From: Acephala macrosclerotiorum | Lineage: Eukaryota > Ascomycota > Leotiomycetes > Helotiales > Mollisiaceae | NCBI GenBank assembly: GCA_014904845.1 | Contig: MU119437.1 | Location: 1-64,000 of the forward strand | Length of the DNA: 64,000 nt | Reading direction: 5' to 3' | Shown here: positions 24,135 to 35,579 of the stretch, piece by piece | Layout: each line of letters starts with the position of its first letter | How positions within the stretch are numbered: position 1 is the stretch's first letter | Program-made: the position numbers and the translations under genes | The notes under the pieces: generated by a model | Databases searched by the model: none | Told to the model about the DNA's origin: nothing | What the model saw: only the letters and a program-made list of their open reading frames with translations

Positions 24135-25807
24135 ATGACTACTATGGTGAATCCACCCGTCTCCAAGTCGAAATCCAACCCTCTGGTTTATACTCCCTTT
24201 CTTCAGCCTTCTACGAGCACCTTCTTGTCATATCCATACGCTGGTGCTGTTTTGGGCTGAGTCGAGACAACACAACTTCTCGTCTTTGGGACCCCACAGC
24301 CTCGTTACATCACACTTCACCATTCACGATTTCTCTACATTTTGCAATCACAACATTCATATGCCTTCAATGACTCAGTATACTGACTTCTCATCGCAGG
24401 ATCTTCGCGTCGGCAATAAATACCGCATCGGTCGTAAGATCGGTAGTGGAAGTTTCGGTGACATCTACCTCGGAACCAACATCATCTCTGGTGAGGAGAT
24501 TGCTATCAAACTTGAGTCTGTCAAGGCCAAGCACCCACAACTGGAGTATGAGGCTCGCGTTTACAAGTCCCTCGCTGGTGGAGTCGGCATCCCGTTTGTC
24601 CGCTGGTTCGGTACTGAGTGTGACTACAATGCTATGGTTCTCGACCTTCTCGGACCCAGCTTGGAGGATCTCTTCAACTTCTGCAACCGAAAGTTCTCCT
24701 TGAAGACCGTTCTTCTCCTCGCCGATCAACTGATCTCCCGCATCGAGTACATCCACGCCAAGTCCTTCATCCACCGTGATATCAAGCCCGACAACTTCCT
24801 GATGGGTATTGGCAAGCGTGGAAACCAGGTCAACGTTATCGATTTCGGTTTGGCCAAGAAGTACCGTGACCCCAAGACTCATTTCCACATCCCATACCGT
24901 GAGAACAAGAACTTGACCGGCACTGCTCGTTATGCCTCCATCAACACCCACTTGGGCGTCGGTACGTACATTCCAGTTCTGCTACGCCCTTCAGAGCTAA
25001 CTTCTTGGCAGAGCAATCTCGCCGTGATGACATGGAGTCTTTGGGATACGTTATGTTGTACTTCTGCCGTGGCTCTCTCCCATGGCAAGGTCTGAAGGCT
25101 GCTACCAAGAAGCAGAAGTATGACCGCATTATGGAGAAGAAGATGACCACCCCAACTGAGGTTCTTTGCCGAGGCTTCCCCAACGAGTTCGCCATCTACC
25201 TCAACTACACTCGTTCTCTCCGCTTCGATGACAAGCCCGACTACTCCTACCTCCGAAAGATCTTCCGTGATCTCTTCGTTCGTGAAGGTTTCCAATATGA
25301 CTATGTCTTCGATTGGACCGTCTACAAGTACCAGAAGAATGCTCAGGCCATTGCCCAGGCCGCAGGCCAACAGCCCACCCAGGAGGATGAGGAGAAGCCA
25401 GGTCGTACCCGTACTAACGCTGCCACTGCCGGTGGGCCAACCCCTCAGCACACCTCCAGTGCTACCAAGCCAGGAGCCATCTCTGGATCCCGCCGCAAGG
25501 TGATTGAACGTGGCGCCAGTGGTCCTGGTGTTGACACTCCCGATACCAATAGAGCCGTCGGTGGAAGTGATAGGATGTGAGTGTCTCGCTAGCTCCGGTT
25601 CCTTGTAAGGGAATTTTCCTCTTCGCGTTTAGTGTGCTTCGATGACGCTGGCCGCGGGGAGAAATGTATGCTGACTGGATGGCTGACGCTATAGTCTCCG
25701 AAAATAGGCTGCGCTCTGCCTCGAGAGGTGCAGCAACTGGTACTGGATACACCTCTGGTTCTTACCGGCCGAAGCGAGAGGAGCAGAATGGACAGCAATG
25801 GTATTGA
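24135..25807 (+). CDS. Casein kinase I, HHP1/CK1-delta-epsilon type
   Basis: Four coding exons give 412 aa: 24135-24146, 24400-24961, 25012-25576 and 25708-25807. The first coding exon is a 12-nt microexon (MTTM). I chose it over a continuous ATG at 24361 because the sequence just before [11 protein letters not shown] is a branch and acceptor (TACTGACTTCTCATCGCAG), and MTTMDLRVG is the usual start of fungal CK1. The kinase domain shows [36 protein letters not shown] and the CK1-specific [11 protein letters not shown] (in place of APE). The family signature [15 protein letters not shown] follows. The tail is Gln/Ala/Thr-rich. An alternative donor/acceptor choice would end the protein early; the acceptor at 25707 gives the family-like SDRMLRSA C-terminus. 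CK1 acts in DNA repair, morphogenesis and circadian control in fungi. The gene is intact. Confidence 0.93.
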
Positions 25808-27185
25808 TTCATTTTTCTTTGGCGACACTCCTAGATCGATTTCGACCTCCGATATTCGACTCGCGGCAGTTTCGTCTTGCTTAATCTCAACTCCATCGCT
25901 AGCCCTGCCTGAACTTGTCGCGAAGGACATATGGCATTGGCCCGGGTTATCACAGCTCATCTCATTATGGATTGCTTTCTTTCGTAACGAATTTCGATTT
26001 TATGGATTACAACATGGCTCGAGCAGCCTCACCCATTGCATGACTACTCACACTTAAAGTGAGGATCGTCAGCATGGGCGAGGTAATCGAACGGCATGCC
26101 GATGTCATTACATCCACGAATTCGGAACAATAATGCAAACGACGACGGTATCAACTACACTCAACATCACCCGACACCGACGTTTACATTTTGGTCACGA
26201 AGCAAGCAGGAATATGGTCATCGCAAGCTCGTTTGCACATCCCGACGTCGGTTACAGCATTCGTCACAGCATCCAGAGCAGACCCTCTATCCGCCCAGAG
26301 ATACATGTTTTGCATGATTTTCCTATTTCCTTTTTTTCCTTGCCTGTTTTTCGATTGTGTGGAGGAGAACATGTCTGGAGGGTTTAATAACGGGGACGAG
26401 GGGTGACTGGAGGGGTGGTATGTAGGATGTAAGGAGCGGCACACAAGCTTCTGGTTGGCAATTCGTCCTTGCATGGCACGTCGTCATTCAACAACAAAAC
26501 TGGGGATAGAAAATGGAGAGCAGCGTCTGGGGAGGTTTTCTTTGCATGGCTTTCTTTACTTTTCGTTTCATTTTCGCGCTATGGGTGGAAGTGGACTCCT
26601 GGAGAGGAGACACATCTGGGATGAAACGCTCGCGTGTGTTCACTGGTGGCATGGACAGTTGCTGGCTGGCATGATGGAGAGAGGAAGAGCTTCCGGCCGC
26701 TCCATTTCTGTCTGCTAATTGGCGCTATACATACACCTAGCTAGCATAGTGAATTTAACCATGGCGACCCAACTTTGACTTGTGCCTTATGCTTGTGATG
26801 ACTCGGGATATCTGCCCTAGATTACGTTTTTGTTCGAGTGGCAGCAAGAGCTGTCTCCTGTTTCCTCATCTTCTCCTTTGGGCCCAAGAGCATGTAGCCA
26901 AGATCAAGCATCGTTCATGACCTTGAAAAGCCCGTACCCTTGAGCTGGGAGGAAAGGCCGAGATGGGTTACGTGCCATTGAATATTTTGCAAGTTTTACC
27001 TTCCGCTTCTTTTCCTTCGGGTTGGCTTTCTGGGTATGAGGCTTCTCCAAGTGGGGGTTTTGGGCAACGGTCACTCTCTTTTCTTTCGTAGAAACAGCGA
27101 TGCTAGGTATGAGGTCTTTACAGTTGCGCATATGTCAAGGATCACTATGAGGATAGATATTTAGCTGCACAAGAGCTTGCACTTT
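25808..27185. other. 3' region of casein kinase I and intergenic DNA
   Basis: About 1.4 kb. The first few hundred bases are T- and A-rich in places and likely hold the CK1 3' UTR. A minus-strand frame at 26904-27131 (75 codons, Lys-rich: NPKEKKRKVKLAKYS) is basic and could be a small basic protein, but it has no recognised family and no second exon. Nothing else is supported. Confidence 0.4.
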
Positions 27186-30100
27186 TTATGCTGTGTTATC
27201 GAAAGACTCCCAAGCTGAAAACAAATCGTTCTGTGTCTCAACGTTGGATAGGTCGAAAAGCTGGTCCAAGAAGAATCCATCATCGTTAGCCCAAAGATCA
27301 GTAGAATGTCTGCCCATGCCTGCTATGCCTGCGTTTGAGTCTGTAAGATTTACAGCAGCTGCGACGGACGAAGATCCTGTGTCGTTGGGCAGTCTCATGC
27401 CCAAGGCGGATGGATAGAGGTCGTCTGCGGGAGTGTAATTATATATGAAATGAGCAGTAGGTTCGAGAAGTTCTTCTAGATTGCTCGCCCATGGCTCATG
27501 CGATCTTGTGGTAGGCAGAAGAGGAGCATTGAGTACTTGCCTGTTCTGACCAGTTGATTGTTGTTGTTCTGAAGCATTGGGAGAGTTCAAGTCCTGATCA
27601 AAATGAAAAGTCGATGACTGAAAAGATGAAGCCGGTATCGCAGAGGGGCTTTCGCCGATGTTGAAGTTTTGTGGCAAAAGAGTTGGGTGTAGATTCTCCA
27701 TGTTTGTGGGCTCATCCGAAGTAGTTGCTCTACCTTGGCAAGTGCAAGGCCCGGAGCAGTTGCAAGGTCCCACACTCGAATATCCAGAGTCCGACAAGCG
27801 ATTTGCATTTGGCACCGGTCCAGAGCCGCGAATGTTGGACTCCAGTGAGGAGTCAAGCATTTGCGAATCCAGCTGAAGCGGCGGCGGTTGGAGTACATCT
27901 GAGACGAAGTCAGAGGACCTTTCAGGGTCACTGACAGCTCCTTCGATGACAGGCGATTGGCCCAGCGCTTCATTTGTATTTGGTGAACTGCTTTCGCTCG
28001 TGGCCTGCCCAATGGTGGTTTCTAGGAAGGCGCGAGACACTTCCTCTTGACATTCGTGAAGAAGATTTCCGAAGTCGAATCCCTGGATCACCGTGGCTTC
28101 GAAATGTTGTTCTACTCTAGATCTGAAGAGTTGTGGGAGCTGCTCCCGCATATGGTTATCGTAGTCGTTCAGAATTTGAGAATTTGGAGTTATTGCACGT
28201 TGCTCTCTTGGTACTTCGAAGTCTGTTCCACGTGAGTCCTTATTGTATCGTAATATGTTAATACTTACATGGTAACGGTACAGGATGTCCGGGAAACAAA
28301 ACTTTGTAAATATCTCTCCATCTGGATTCCTCACTCTGATTAGGGTAACTTCTCGTCTTGCGCCTCAAGCTACGTTCTTGTTCAACTGTGACACCATCAG
28401 GGGGGTGTCCCTCAATTGCTTCACAAACATAAGCTCTTGGGCGATTTGCATGGGCAATTAGTCCACTAGCGTCCTCGAAGACTTGCCAGCATCTCCCACA
28501 ATGCGGGAGTGCCAAGTGTTTTCTGTATATATGTCCTCTGTACTTAATCAGTATTGAGCAGATATGGGCTGTAAAAACCACTTACTTAACGCGGGCGACG
28601 GTATCCAATGGAGTAAGAGCACACAATCGATGCCTGACAACATCGTATTTGCCTGGGTTGTGCTTCCGAAAGGGGCATGCAAATTTGATGTTCCTGCCTG
28701 AACCATTGCTCCTCGCTTTCTTCTTGAACGGCCCTTCTCTTTCATCGTTCTCGTCCTGCCCCTCGTCGTTCTCGTCCCCTTCTTGTTTCCTTTTCGAATT
28801 GGGTGGCTGGCTCGAGGACAACTTATTTTGGTAAGCCTGCCTTTGGACATCGCTAGCAGACGAAGGAGAATTCTCTCCCGTACATTGCGTTGTATTTGCT
28901 GCCCACTCTCGATTGAAGACCACCAAGAATTCATCCATGATGCGCTCGATCAGAGCCTCGCGAGTCGAGTTCGTGATTGACAGGTGTGCCGGACGACCAC
29001 TGCCCTGTACAGCGCCTCGTAAAGATCGTCCTCAGTACCGGACATTTCTGCTTCAATGCTTTCTTCTTCAGACCACTCATCAGTGGTGTGGGCTGCGTCT
29101 TCAGCATCATGACCTGAATCGTCCAGGTTGGATTTTTGATGCTCCAATTGGAATTGAGATGTTGTATCTCCGGCTTTCGAAGCACAGTCGATACCCGTCA
29201 TATTATTAGAGCTCTCAAAGAAACCCGATCGTGAAATGGATTTTGCTTGCTCTTGCCCGCTAGCCGCTGTATGTTTGATGCTGCACAGTGAGGAGTCGTG
29301 GATTGCGGTGCTGTTGAAATAGCGGTGGCATGTGGCACATTTCGACAGAGGCATGATGTGATAATAACTGTTGTGAGCGTCGAACTTGTCCTTCCGTGCG
29401 AATGCTTTGATTGTGGCCACGCAATCTGAACGTGTGCATTTGTACGGCTTTGCGGCATCCCACATTCTCCGATGCTGGTTAAGTATATGGCGATTGAGAT
29501 CGGTTTTGTTACCGAACGGTGCAGCAGTACACCCGCGAGCTGTGCATAATATCGAATTTGAGTGAACAGACTTCAGATGGGTCTGCCAGTCATTGGAGGT
29601 CATGAAAAAATGATCTTTAGTAGGCCATGCTCTACAAATCTCTATAGGACATTGCCTAGGCCAGAATTTTGTTTCACATTGCTCTTCAGTCATCTCAGGA
29701 GGTCGGCTGATCGTAGAAGTTTGACAACTTACAAGGGGGTTTGGCGAGTCCCCAGAAGCGAAATTGTTCTGACTCCGGCACCACGCCTCGACACCTTCAG
29801 GATAGGCTCCAGCCTTCCCGGGAAAAGGTGGAGGACGTATCGACGGCGGCGACTCTTCTCTGTCATCATACTGTGAGCCATACCCACTGTCCACCCATGT
29901 CTCATCCGAGATCAATGACCTAGGGGACCCAGGCAGTTGGAACGTTGATTTGGATGCTTGTTGGCCACAGTTACCTTCATGGGCGGGAAACAGTAAAGTC
30001 GTTTCGTGGTCCGGAGACACATTATCGAGGAGCGTGTGCATCTCTTCCAGGTGCTCAACGAGATCGTGATGTGTCGAAAAGCCATTACGAACCTGCCCAG

Positions 30101-31223
30101 CGTGTCTCCTAGGACAATCGATGTAGTAGCACTGGATATGACCATGATACTTATACAGGTGCTTCGATCTTTTGTCACGTCGATTGATGTTCTCTCTTCC
30201 TGTACATCCTGGCTTGTCACAGTACACAGGTACCACGTGCCATAGCATATGCCGCCGAAGATCTGCTTGGCTCCCAAATGACTTCGGATTTAGACCTCCG
30301 CGACGATACTTGCAATCCTCAAGTTCGCAATAAAAGGCCTTTCGGTGCACAATACGGACGTGATCGAGCCAAGCTTTGACAGTCGTGAAAGTGCTTTTAG
30401 TCTTGCACTCCTCCCATATACATTTGCTAGTAGTCCAGGTAGCTGCTTGCTCGTGCACTTTGAAAAAGTGAACGCGCCAGTCGTTCAAAGTATCGTAAAT
30501 TGGGCTCTCGCCATGAGTTGACTGAAGATCGTCACACAGAGAGCAATGCGACGGACGATATGGGACAATAGAAGTAGATTGTAGGGGGGCAGGAAGTACT
30601 CCGATAAAGCGAGGCGCTCGATGGAATCGGTGAAAGAGGAGTGATGGAGTGATACGCCGGTTCTTGCATTTGCAACCACGCTGAACTGTGTTGCATGTTA
30701 GTGATCCATGCTAGACTATCAATTCTGATGATTCGAACACTCACTCTGCTGCGAATCCGTTCATCTGCTCCGAGGACCGCATCGACGCAGCTGAGGTCGT
30801 CCCTTCTCGCTGGCGTTGGCGCCCAGCTGGGCCTGGGATGCCGCCGTAGTCTTTTGCAATGTCACAAATCTCATCCTGATGACTATCTAAGCCCTAATCT
30901 GGAGGATACCACTCCTCAAGTGTTTCGTTTTCCTTATCGAATGCAGTTGCAGCAGTGAAATCAACGGGCTCAACACCGAGAATAGCTGCCGCTTCACGGA
31001 GCAAGAGCAATTCTTCTTCGGTGAAAGCCTTGCATTTCCCAGATCGAAGCATGTTGAAAAAACGGACAAGTAAAGAATTTTTTTTAATAAACCCGAGAAT
31101 GAAATCGAAGTCAGAGAGGTAGGAGAAAAGAATAAGAGGAAGAAGCATACGAAGTTCACTGGGGAGCTTGCGGCAAAATGCTGAGGTGGGAAGTAGGTGG
31201 CTTGCATTAGAGCTCTTGCCCAT
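27186..31223 (-). pseudogene. Multi-zinc-finger protein, paralogue of the 35580-38873 gene, probably disrupted
   Basis: Coding segments from 5' to 3': 31223-30745, about 30680-28950, about 28960-28586, 28537-28269 and 28222-27186. The first segment encodes a helical domain (LPSELRMLLPLILFSY, KAFTEEELLLLREAAAILGV) and then meets an in-frame TAG at 30894-30896, after which the same frame stays protein-like (DEICDIAKDYGGIPG). The frame into CSLCDDLQSTHGES near 30600 does not match either acceptor before it. Near 29005-29010 a one-base change (or a weak 44-nt intron) separates EDDLYEALY from ALIERIMDEF. Downstream, clean introns (GTAAGT donors) join ACPFRKHNPGKYD, PHCGRCWQVFED and an acidic C-terminal region with DSGYSS and a CNCSGPCTC cluster, matching the paralogue piece by piece. 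The fungal family is probably nuclear, of unknown function. The lesions could be sequence errors; if so the gene is about 1200 aa. Confidence 0.6.
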
Positions 31224-31274
31224 TGGTTGCCCAATCGTTCGCCTTTTAGAGCAACGCACACCTGTGCGATCCTT
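31172..31274 (-). repeat. Diverged duplicate of the 5' segment of the zinc-finger genes, copy 1
   Basis: About 100 bases that align with 38970-39071 at roughly three quarters identity by eye; shared anchors are aggtggcttgca, cattggttgc and gttcgcctt. It sits at the start of the broken zinc-finger gene, as the other copy sits just 5' of the intact one, so it marks the 5' end of the duplicated gene unit. A conserved minus-strand peptide (RRTxxQPM) spans it in both copies. Confidence 0.7.
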
Positions 31275-31931
31275 CCTCGTTCGTTGAAGAGGACTGCTTA
31301 GTCAGTCTAGGTAACCAGAGGTACTTTGTACTTGCGAGCTGAGCTTCACAGGTCCGGTCTGTGCGCTCACGATATTTCTGGCCGGCTCGTTAATGAAAAT
31401 TTGCACTGGAGCCTCGCTTGAGGGATTTGGAAGCCTATACTCTTGACGTGTGGAAAATCTTCTCTTTGACTATCTATGATGCTAGCCATCATACTTTTCG
31501 TTCGTCAATGTATCAATCAGTCGCAAATCAAGGGCCTTGGGGAAGTCGCCATTTCAAATATTATTTATTTCGCGGCCTATGCTAGTGCTATAAGATCTTA
31601 CTGTTATTCTTTGCGCATACATGACCCATCTGGCGAGCTCTTCCAGCGTCGCCGTTTCTGTCACTCTGGGTTTTCCATTTCCTTGCCTTGACTACCTCTC
31701 TCAAGACTTGGCTACTTCGTGATTCATTAATTCGTTCTGTCTGGATCTGATTTCGCTCAATCGATAGCGCTCATGCTGGGGTTCGTTGTGTCGTAATTTG
31801 GGTCTTAAATCTTCATGCCGATACCCGCATTGATATTTTTTGCGCAATATTTCCAGCTCGTTCTCTAGGTCCTGCTGACCTCGTATGAAGGTTTAGATGA
31901 CATGCACTATCAAATTGCTCTTAACAGAGCA
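31275..31931. other. Intergenic region in the zinc-finger island
   Basis: About 650 bases, AT-leaning, with a 71-codon plus-strand frame at 31476-31691 that has no features. I see no supported gene or RNA here. Confidence 0.4.
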
Positions 31932-32504
31932 TTATGACTGTGCCAGCCATGGCGGATCGTCATCTGAATATGGCGAATAGTTCATCTCATTCATCATTTG
32001 CTCATCAACCTTTTGTTGTTGGAAAGTTTCCTCGTACTCTGCCCAATTGAAATTTTCTTGCAAGTTTGAATCTTGAATTTGTCTGTTGCCTTCAGTTGAT
32101 TGAGGAAGCTCGGACTCAGGACCAGAATTTGGTTGAGGAGGTTGGGTGCTGTCGGAGCCTCTGCTAGAAAACCTCGAGGAATTTGCGAAAGTGGAATGAG
32201 ATCTGGTGTGGGTTTTAAGGCGGCAATTGTTTCTACAAATTGGTCCGCTGTGGTGGAGGATCGAAAGTGTACTCTTGATGTGGAGCAAGATCATGGAGAC
32301 GTAGCGCTGCATTAAGTTGACCGAAAGGTGTCTCTGGAGGAGGTCATCCGACTTCGCGAAACTGGGATGTGCATTTTCTGGGGCAAGTGATGTGGGATGA
32401 GATGCTTCTGTGGCACCGCGAGTGCCACTCTCACCCCCGATTATTGGAGGAGGTCCAGGCTTCAGCTGAATATACGATGAGCAAAACCAACCACTTATAT
32501 CCCG
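31932..32504 (-). pseudogene. Open zinc-finger-like fragment, no start codon visible
   Basis: A minus-strand frame stays open for 190 codons from the stop before 32504 to a TAA at 31932-31934. Upstream of the only ATG (32312) it reads AHPSFAKSDDLLQRHLSVN, which resembles the second half of a fungal C2H2 finger (FxRSDLLxRHxxxH) but lacks the cysteines. The C-terminal part is Gln/Ser/Asp-rich (QENFNWAEYEETFQQQK, YSPYSDDDPPW) like an activation-type tail. It may be the last exon of an eroded transcription factor gene, or part of the neighbouring zinc-finger duplication. No donor/acceptor pair could be assigned, so it is called a fragment. Confidence 0.4.
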
Positions 32505-32696
32505 CTATTTCAGCCTCCAATAAGCCTCATTAATATTTTGAGCTACCTCATCCATGGCAACGGTTCGAGCCCCTTCCAAGTTGAATGCTAAAACATTCTG
32601 CCTTCTCTTATTTTAAGGTGGTGCCTTTCACCGTTGTACATCCTTTGCGCTCGTGGGTTTCAGTCGTTGTTCTAGCCCAGAGGACACACCAAAGCA

Positions 32697-34554
32697 ATGG
32701 ACGTGCAATCAAAAATACCCACTAAGATAGAGCACTCAAATCACGAATCCCTGCACGAAGAGAGAAGTGCCACAGAATCTGAGCAGGGCTGGGAGCGAAC
32801 TTGCAACGTACCCATATTTTCACCAAAAGTCTCCTGGATACTGCCTTGCACCGCAGTCCTTCTGCAGCTTGCAGTTGCTCTCCTACTAGCGATCGTTACT
32901 TTTGTCGGCGTTTGGGTCCAACACAATGCTCAAACGACCATCATCCAACAGCCGGTTTCAACATCCGTCCGCTTGGGCTATGTTACTGGAGTCACTGTGC
33001 TAGCTACCTTGATATCCACCTTCATTTCCGGGCAGATTCGGACCTTATGGTTCCGGAATCTGCTGCCAAATACTGGAACTGAGAGTGTGACGGTTCGCCA
33101 ACGATGGTTTGCAACAGAGTTGGTCGGACAGGCCGGCATCGCGGATAAGTGGAAGACTTGGCCAGTTTCAATCACTTTCCTTCTTAGCGGCCTCATCACT
33201 ACTACTATTGTAGCTGGACTTTCGTTCCAAAATGTCAACTGTAGGTTTCGGATCTCTAGGAACAATCGTTCGCCTGCTCATCTACGGAGACAACCAGACA
33301 TACAAAACCATAATTTCCACCCAGTCCACCTTCGATGATCCCAGCCTCCAATGTCGCGTTTTGGATAGTAATGCCTCTTCGAGTATCTTCTCGTGGAAGT
33401 TAGCCAACGGATCTACACTGGCAGTGGGTCAAAATACTTCTGAAGTATGGTATTGTGAACCTCAGTCCGTCAAAGATGTTTTCTCAAATACATTGAGAAC
33501 ATCCTTGTTCACTGCCGCTGATTACGCCTATGTATTAGGAGGAGTACCTGTTCATCAAAGTGCAGTTGGGGTTCCAGTCGGCCTTGGCTACGACATGACT
33601 CCTACATTCGGCGTTGGTATATGGCGAACGCAATTGTCCCATTTGCAATGGTCTAGGAATTGCCTTCCGGTATTGAGTCAGAACCCTGTACAGTGCGAGG
33701 TATCTGGAAATGCCACTGTAAGTTCGAACGCTGTGACTGTCAACGCAGGTGGTTGCACCGTCTCAACACCGATATATGCTGTAGACCCAATTACCGAAGG
33801 GGTTACTGCTGCCGGCGCTTGTACAGAGGGGCATGAAGTTGGAACAGCTACCATAGTAATTGGGTCCGCAAACAGTCACGCAAACACCCTTGCCGGAATT
33901 ATGAATGGACCAGAATGGAACACCTCTGTCGAGACCTACGCAGTTGCCTGCAGCGTCGACATTGCACCTTCCATCGCTTTTCGATCCGTACGGTACGAAT
34001 CCATCGGTATTTACGATGAGGCCTTGTCCCACGGTACTTCATCTGCTTACCATATCATCGGAGACATAGATGGTGATTGCGAACCTCGCAGCGCTAAATA
34101 TTACGACGCATCTACACCCAGCGGTCCCGTCGGTATCCTCAACTCCTCACGACTTCTGACTGAAACGGCGTTGGCGACGGCAGCTAGTGCATCATGGCCT
34201 CTGCTGACGGAGGGTAGCTACTCGGATGGTTCGCTGGAAACATTGTTCAACATTTTCAATTTGCGGGGGACTTCAGGTTTCAACAATTCGCGTAACCCAG
34301 TCGAGGATGCGCTGGGACTTGCTAGTGCAATTGCCCTTGGTTTCTTTTGGGAGACGTACCAACCTGATCTGGAGTTTGAGGATGGTGTGGTGGAGTTCAC
34401 AGGTGTTCGTGTGGGACCAGGGAAGTGGTGGGCGATTTTCTATACTTTGCCGTCTCTATTTTCAGCTGCCGTCTTGATGGTCTTGATTTGGAAAACACGA
34501 CACACGCTTTCTTTCCCATGGGAGATTCACAGGGTAGTCCGACAGAAGGAATGA
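32697..34554 (+). CDS. Fungal multi-span membrane protein with extracellular domain; frame break near 33240
   Basis: The first frame (32697-about 33240) gives a polar cytosolic N-terminus and three hydrophobic spans (VSWILPCTAVLLQLAVALLL near residue 45, YVTGVTVLATLISTFISG near 95, VSITFLLSGLITTTIVAG near 160). The second frame (33232-34554) carries a large cysteine-containing region with many NxS/T sites (NQT, NAS, NGS, NTS, NAT, NSS) and a last span (WWAIFYTLPSLFSAAVLMVL), followed by a short basic tail. This is the layout of a common, uncharacterised fungal family of surface membrane proteins. The two frames overlap and differ by one base. No intron with both a good donor and a frame-keeping acceptor was found, although a weak 90-nt intron from about 33211 is possible. 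So either it is frameshifted or an intron is missed. Confidence 0.6.
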
Positions 34555-35579
34555 TGAGTATCAAGCTGCTTGAATCTTTCGAGGCAGACTGGCGATGTAT
34601 CGCATTCTTTTGGTGCTATTTTACGTTGTGGGATGCATCGTACCTACTGCAATCAAAAGTAACAAACCCATCTTGTTCATCCTTTCTATATAAGGCAAAA
34701 ATTTCCAGTTCAATCATGTCAGTGTTCATTGATGATGTCTTGAATAGCATCCAACTTTACTCGTCGGGTCGGGAATTTGGTACGGTTTTGATATGCTTGG
34801 TTGGTGAAACATTCTATGGAACGCTGATTCTTGCAACTTGGTAGCTGATTTCTTGGTGGAAGGATAGGACTCCGGCGTTAGGGAAAGCTTTTGTAGGATG
34901 TCTTCCTTGTATGGACAAGTGAATGTTTAGATTTCTTACTGTCATCTTGAAAAGGCCGACTCGTCAGAGTTCAAATAGTCCTGGGATTCATGATGGCGGG
35001 AGCACATTCAAGAAGCCGATAGTCACTTGGGGATGACAACAAAAATCGTATGAAGGCAGATCATGGGCGTACACGAGTGTTGCATCATGACAGGTCGTGT
35101 GTTGACTTGCGAGAAAGCCTCATGGGGAGGTCGGAGAGCGGAAGATTTACTTTCATGGAAGGGTACCATTCCCCATATTTTAGTTTCGAAATTTTGGCGA
35201 CTTTTTGCCTCACAGCATAGCGCAAGTTCTGCAACCCCAAAACTTTTACTTTCCTATCGGAATTCGAGACGCCAATGAGGTGAGTGGTTTGCTCCCTTCT
35301 CCTTGGGATAATTGGCGAGAACTATGTGCACCTTCTCATACTAAGGTTCAACAGTCTGGGATCTGCTCGAGCAGTCGCTTGGAGATTGCCGTTTCGGTCG
35401 TGCCCATTTTTGGAAGGCAATTTCGTCTTTGGTACTGTCACTGAGATCATATTGCCCACCGCTATATACAGAAGCTGGAAGTGAGTCTGTACAAGAGTGT
35501 CCCGAGTTTTTATCTGCCATTTCTCCTTTTGTAGATGTAAAGTATTGGCAATGTCCTGCTATTATAGTATTGAAGAGTG
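34555..35579. other. Intergenic, no supported gene
   Basis: About 1 kb between convergent genes. The frame 34425-34844 plus continues past the membrane gene in another frame; it has aromatic-rich segments (WRCIAFFWCYFTLWDASYL) but no start or splice support. The rest has only short overlapping frames. Confidence 0.4.

Noticed and set aside
24244..24399. Upstream extension of casein kinase I starting before the ATG at 24361
   Set aside because: The stretch ends in a clear branch point and acceptor and its peptide does not look like a CK1 N-terminus; it is better explained as intron.
24391..25451. Long minus-strand frames opposite casein kinase I (186 and 173 codons)
   Set aside because: They are antisense shadows of a strongly conserved gene on the plus strand.
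32555..32590. tRNA-like T-loop (ggttcgagcccc)
   Set aside because: The flanking bases do not form a 5-bp T stem, and no matching acceptor stem or anticodon arm is present upstream.
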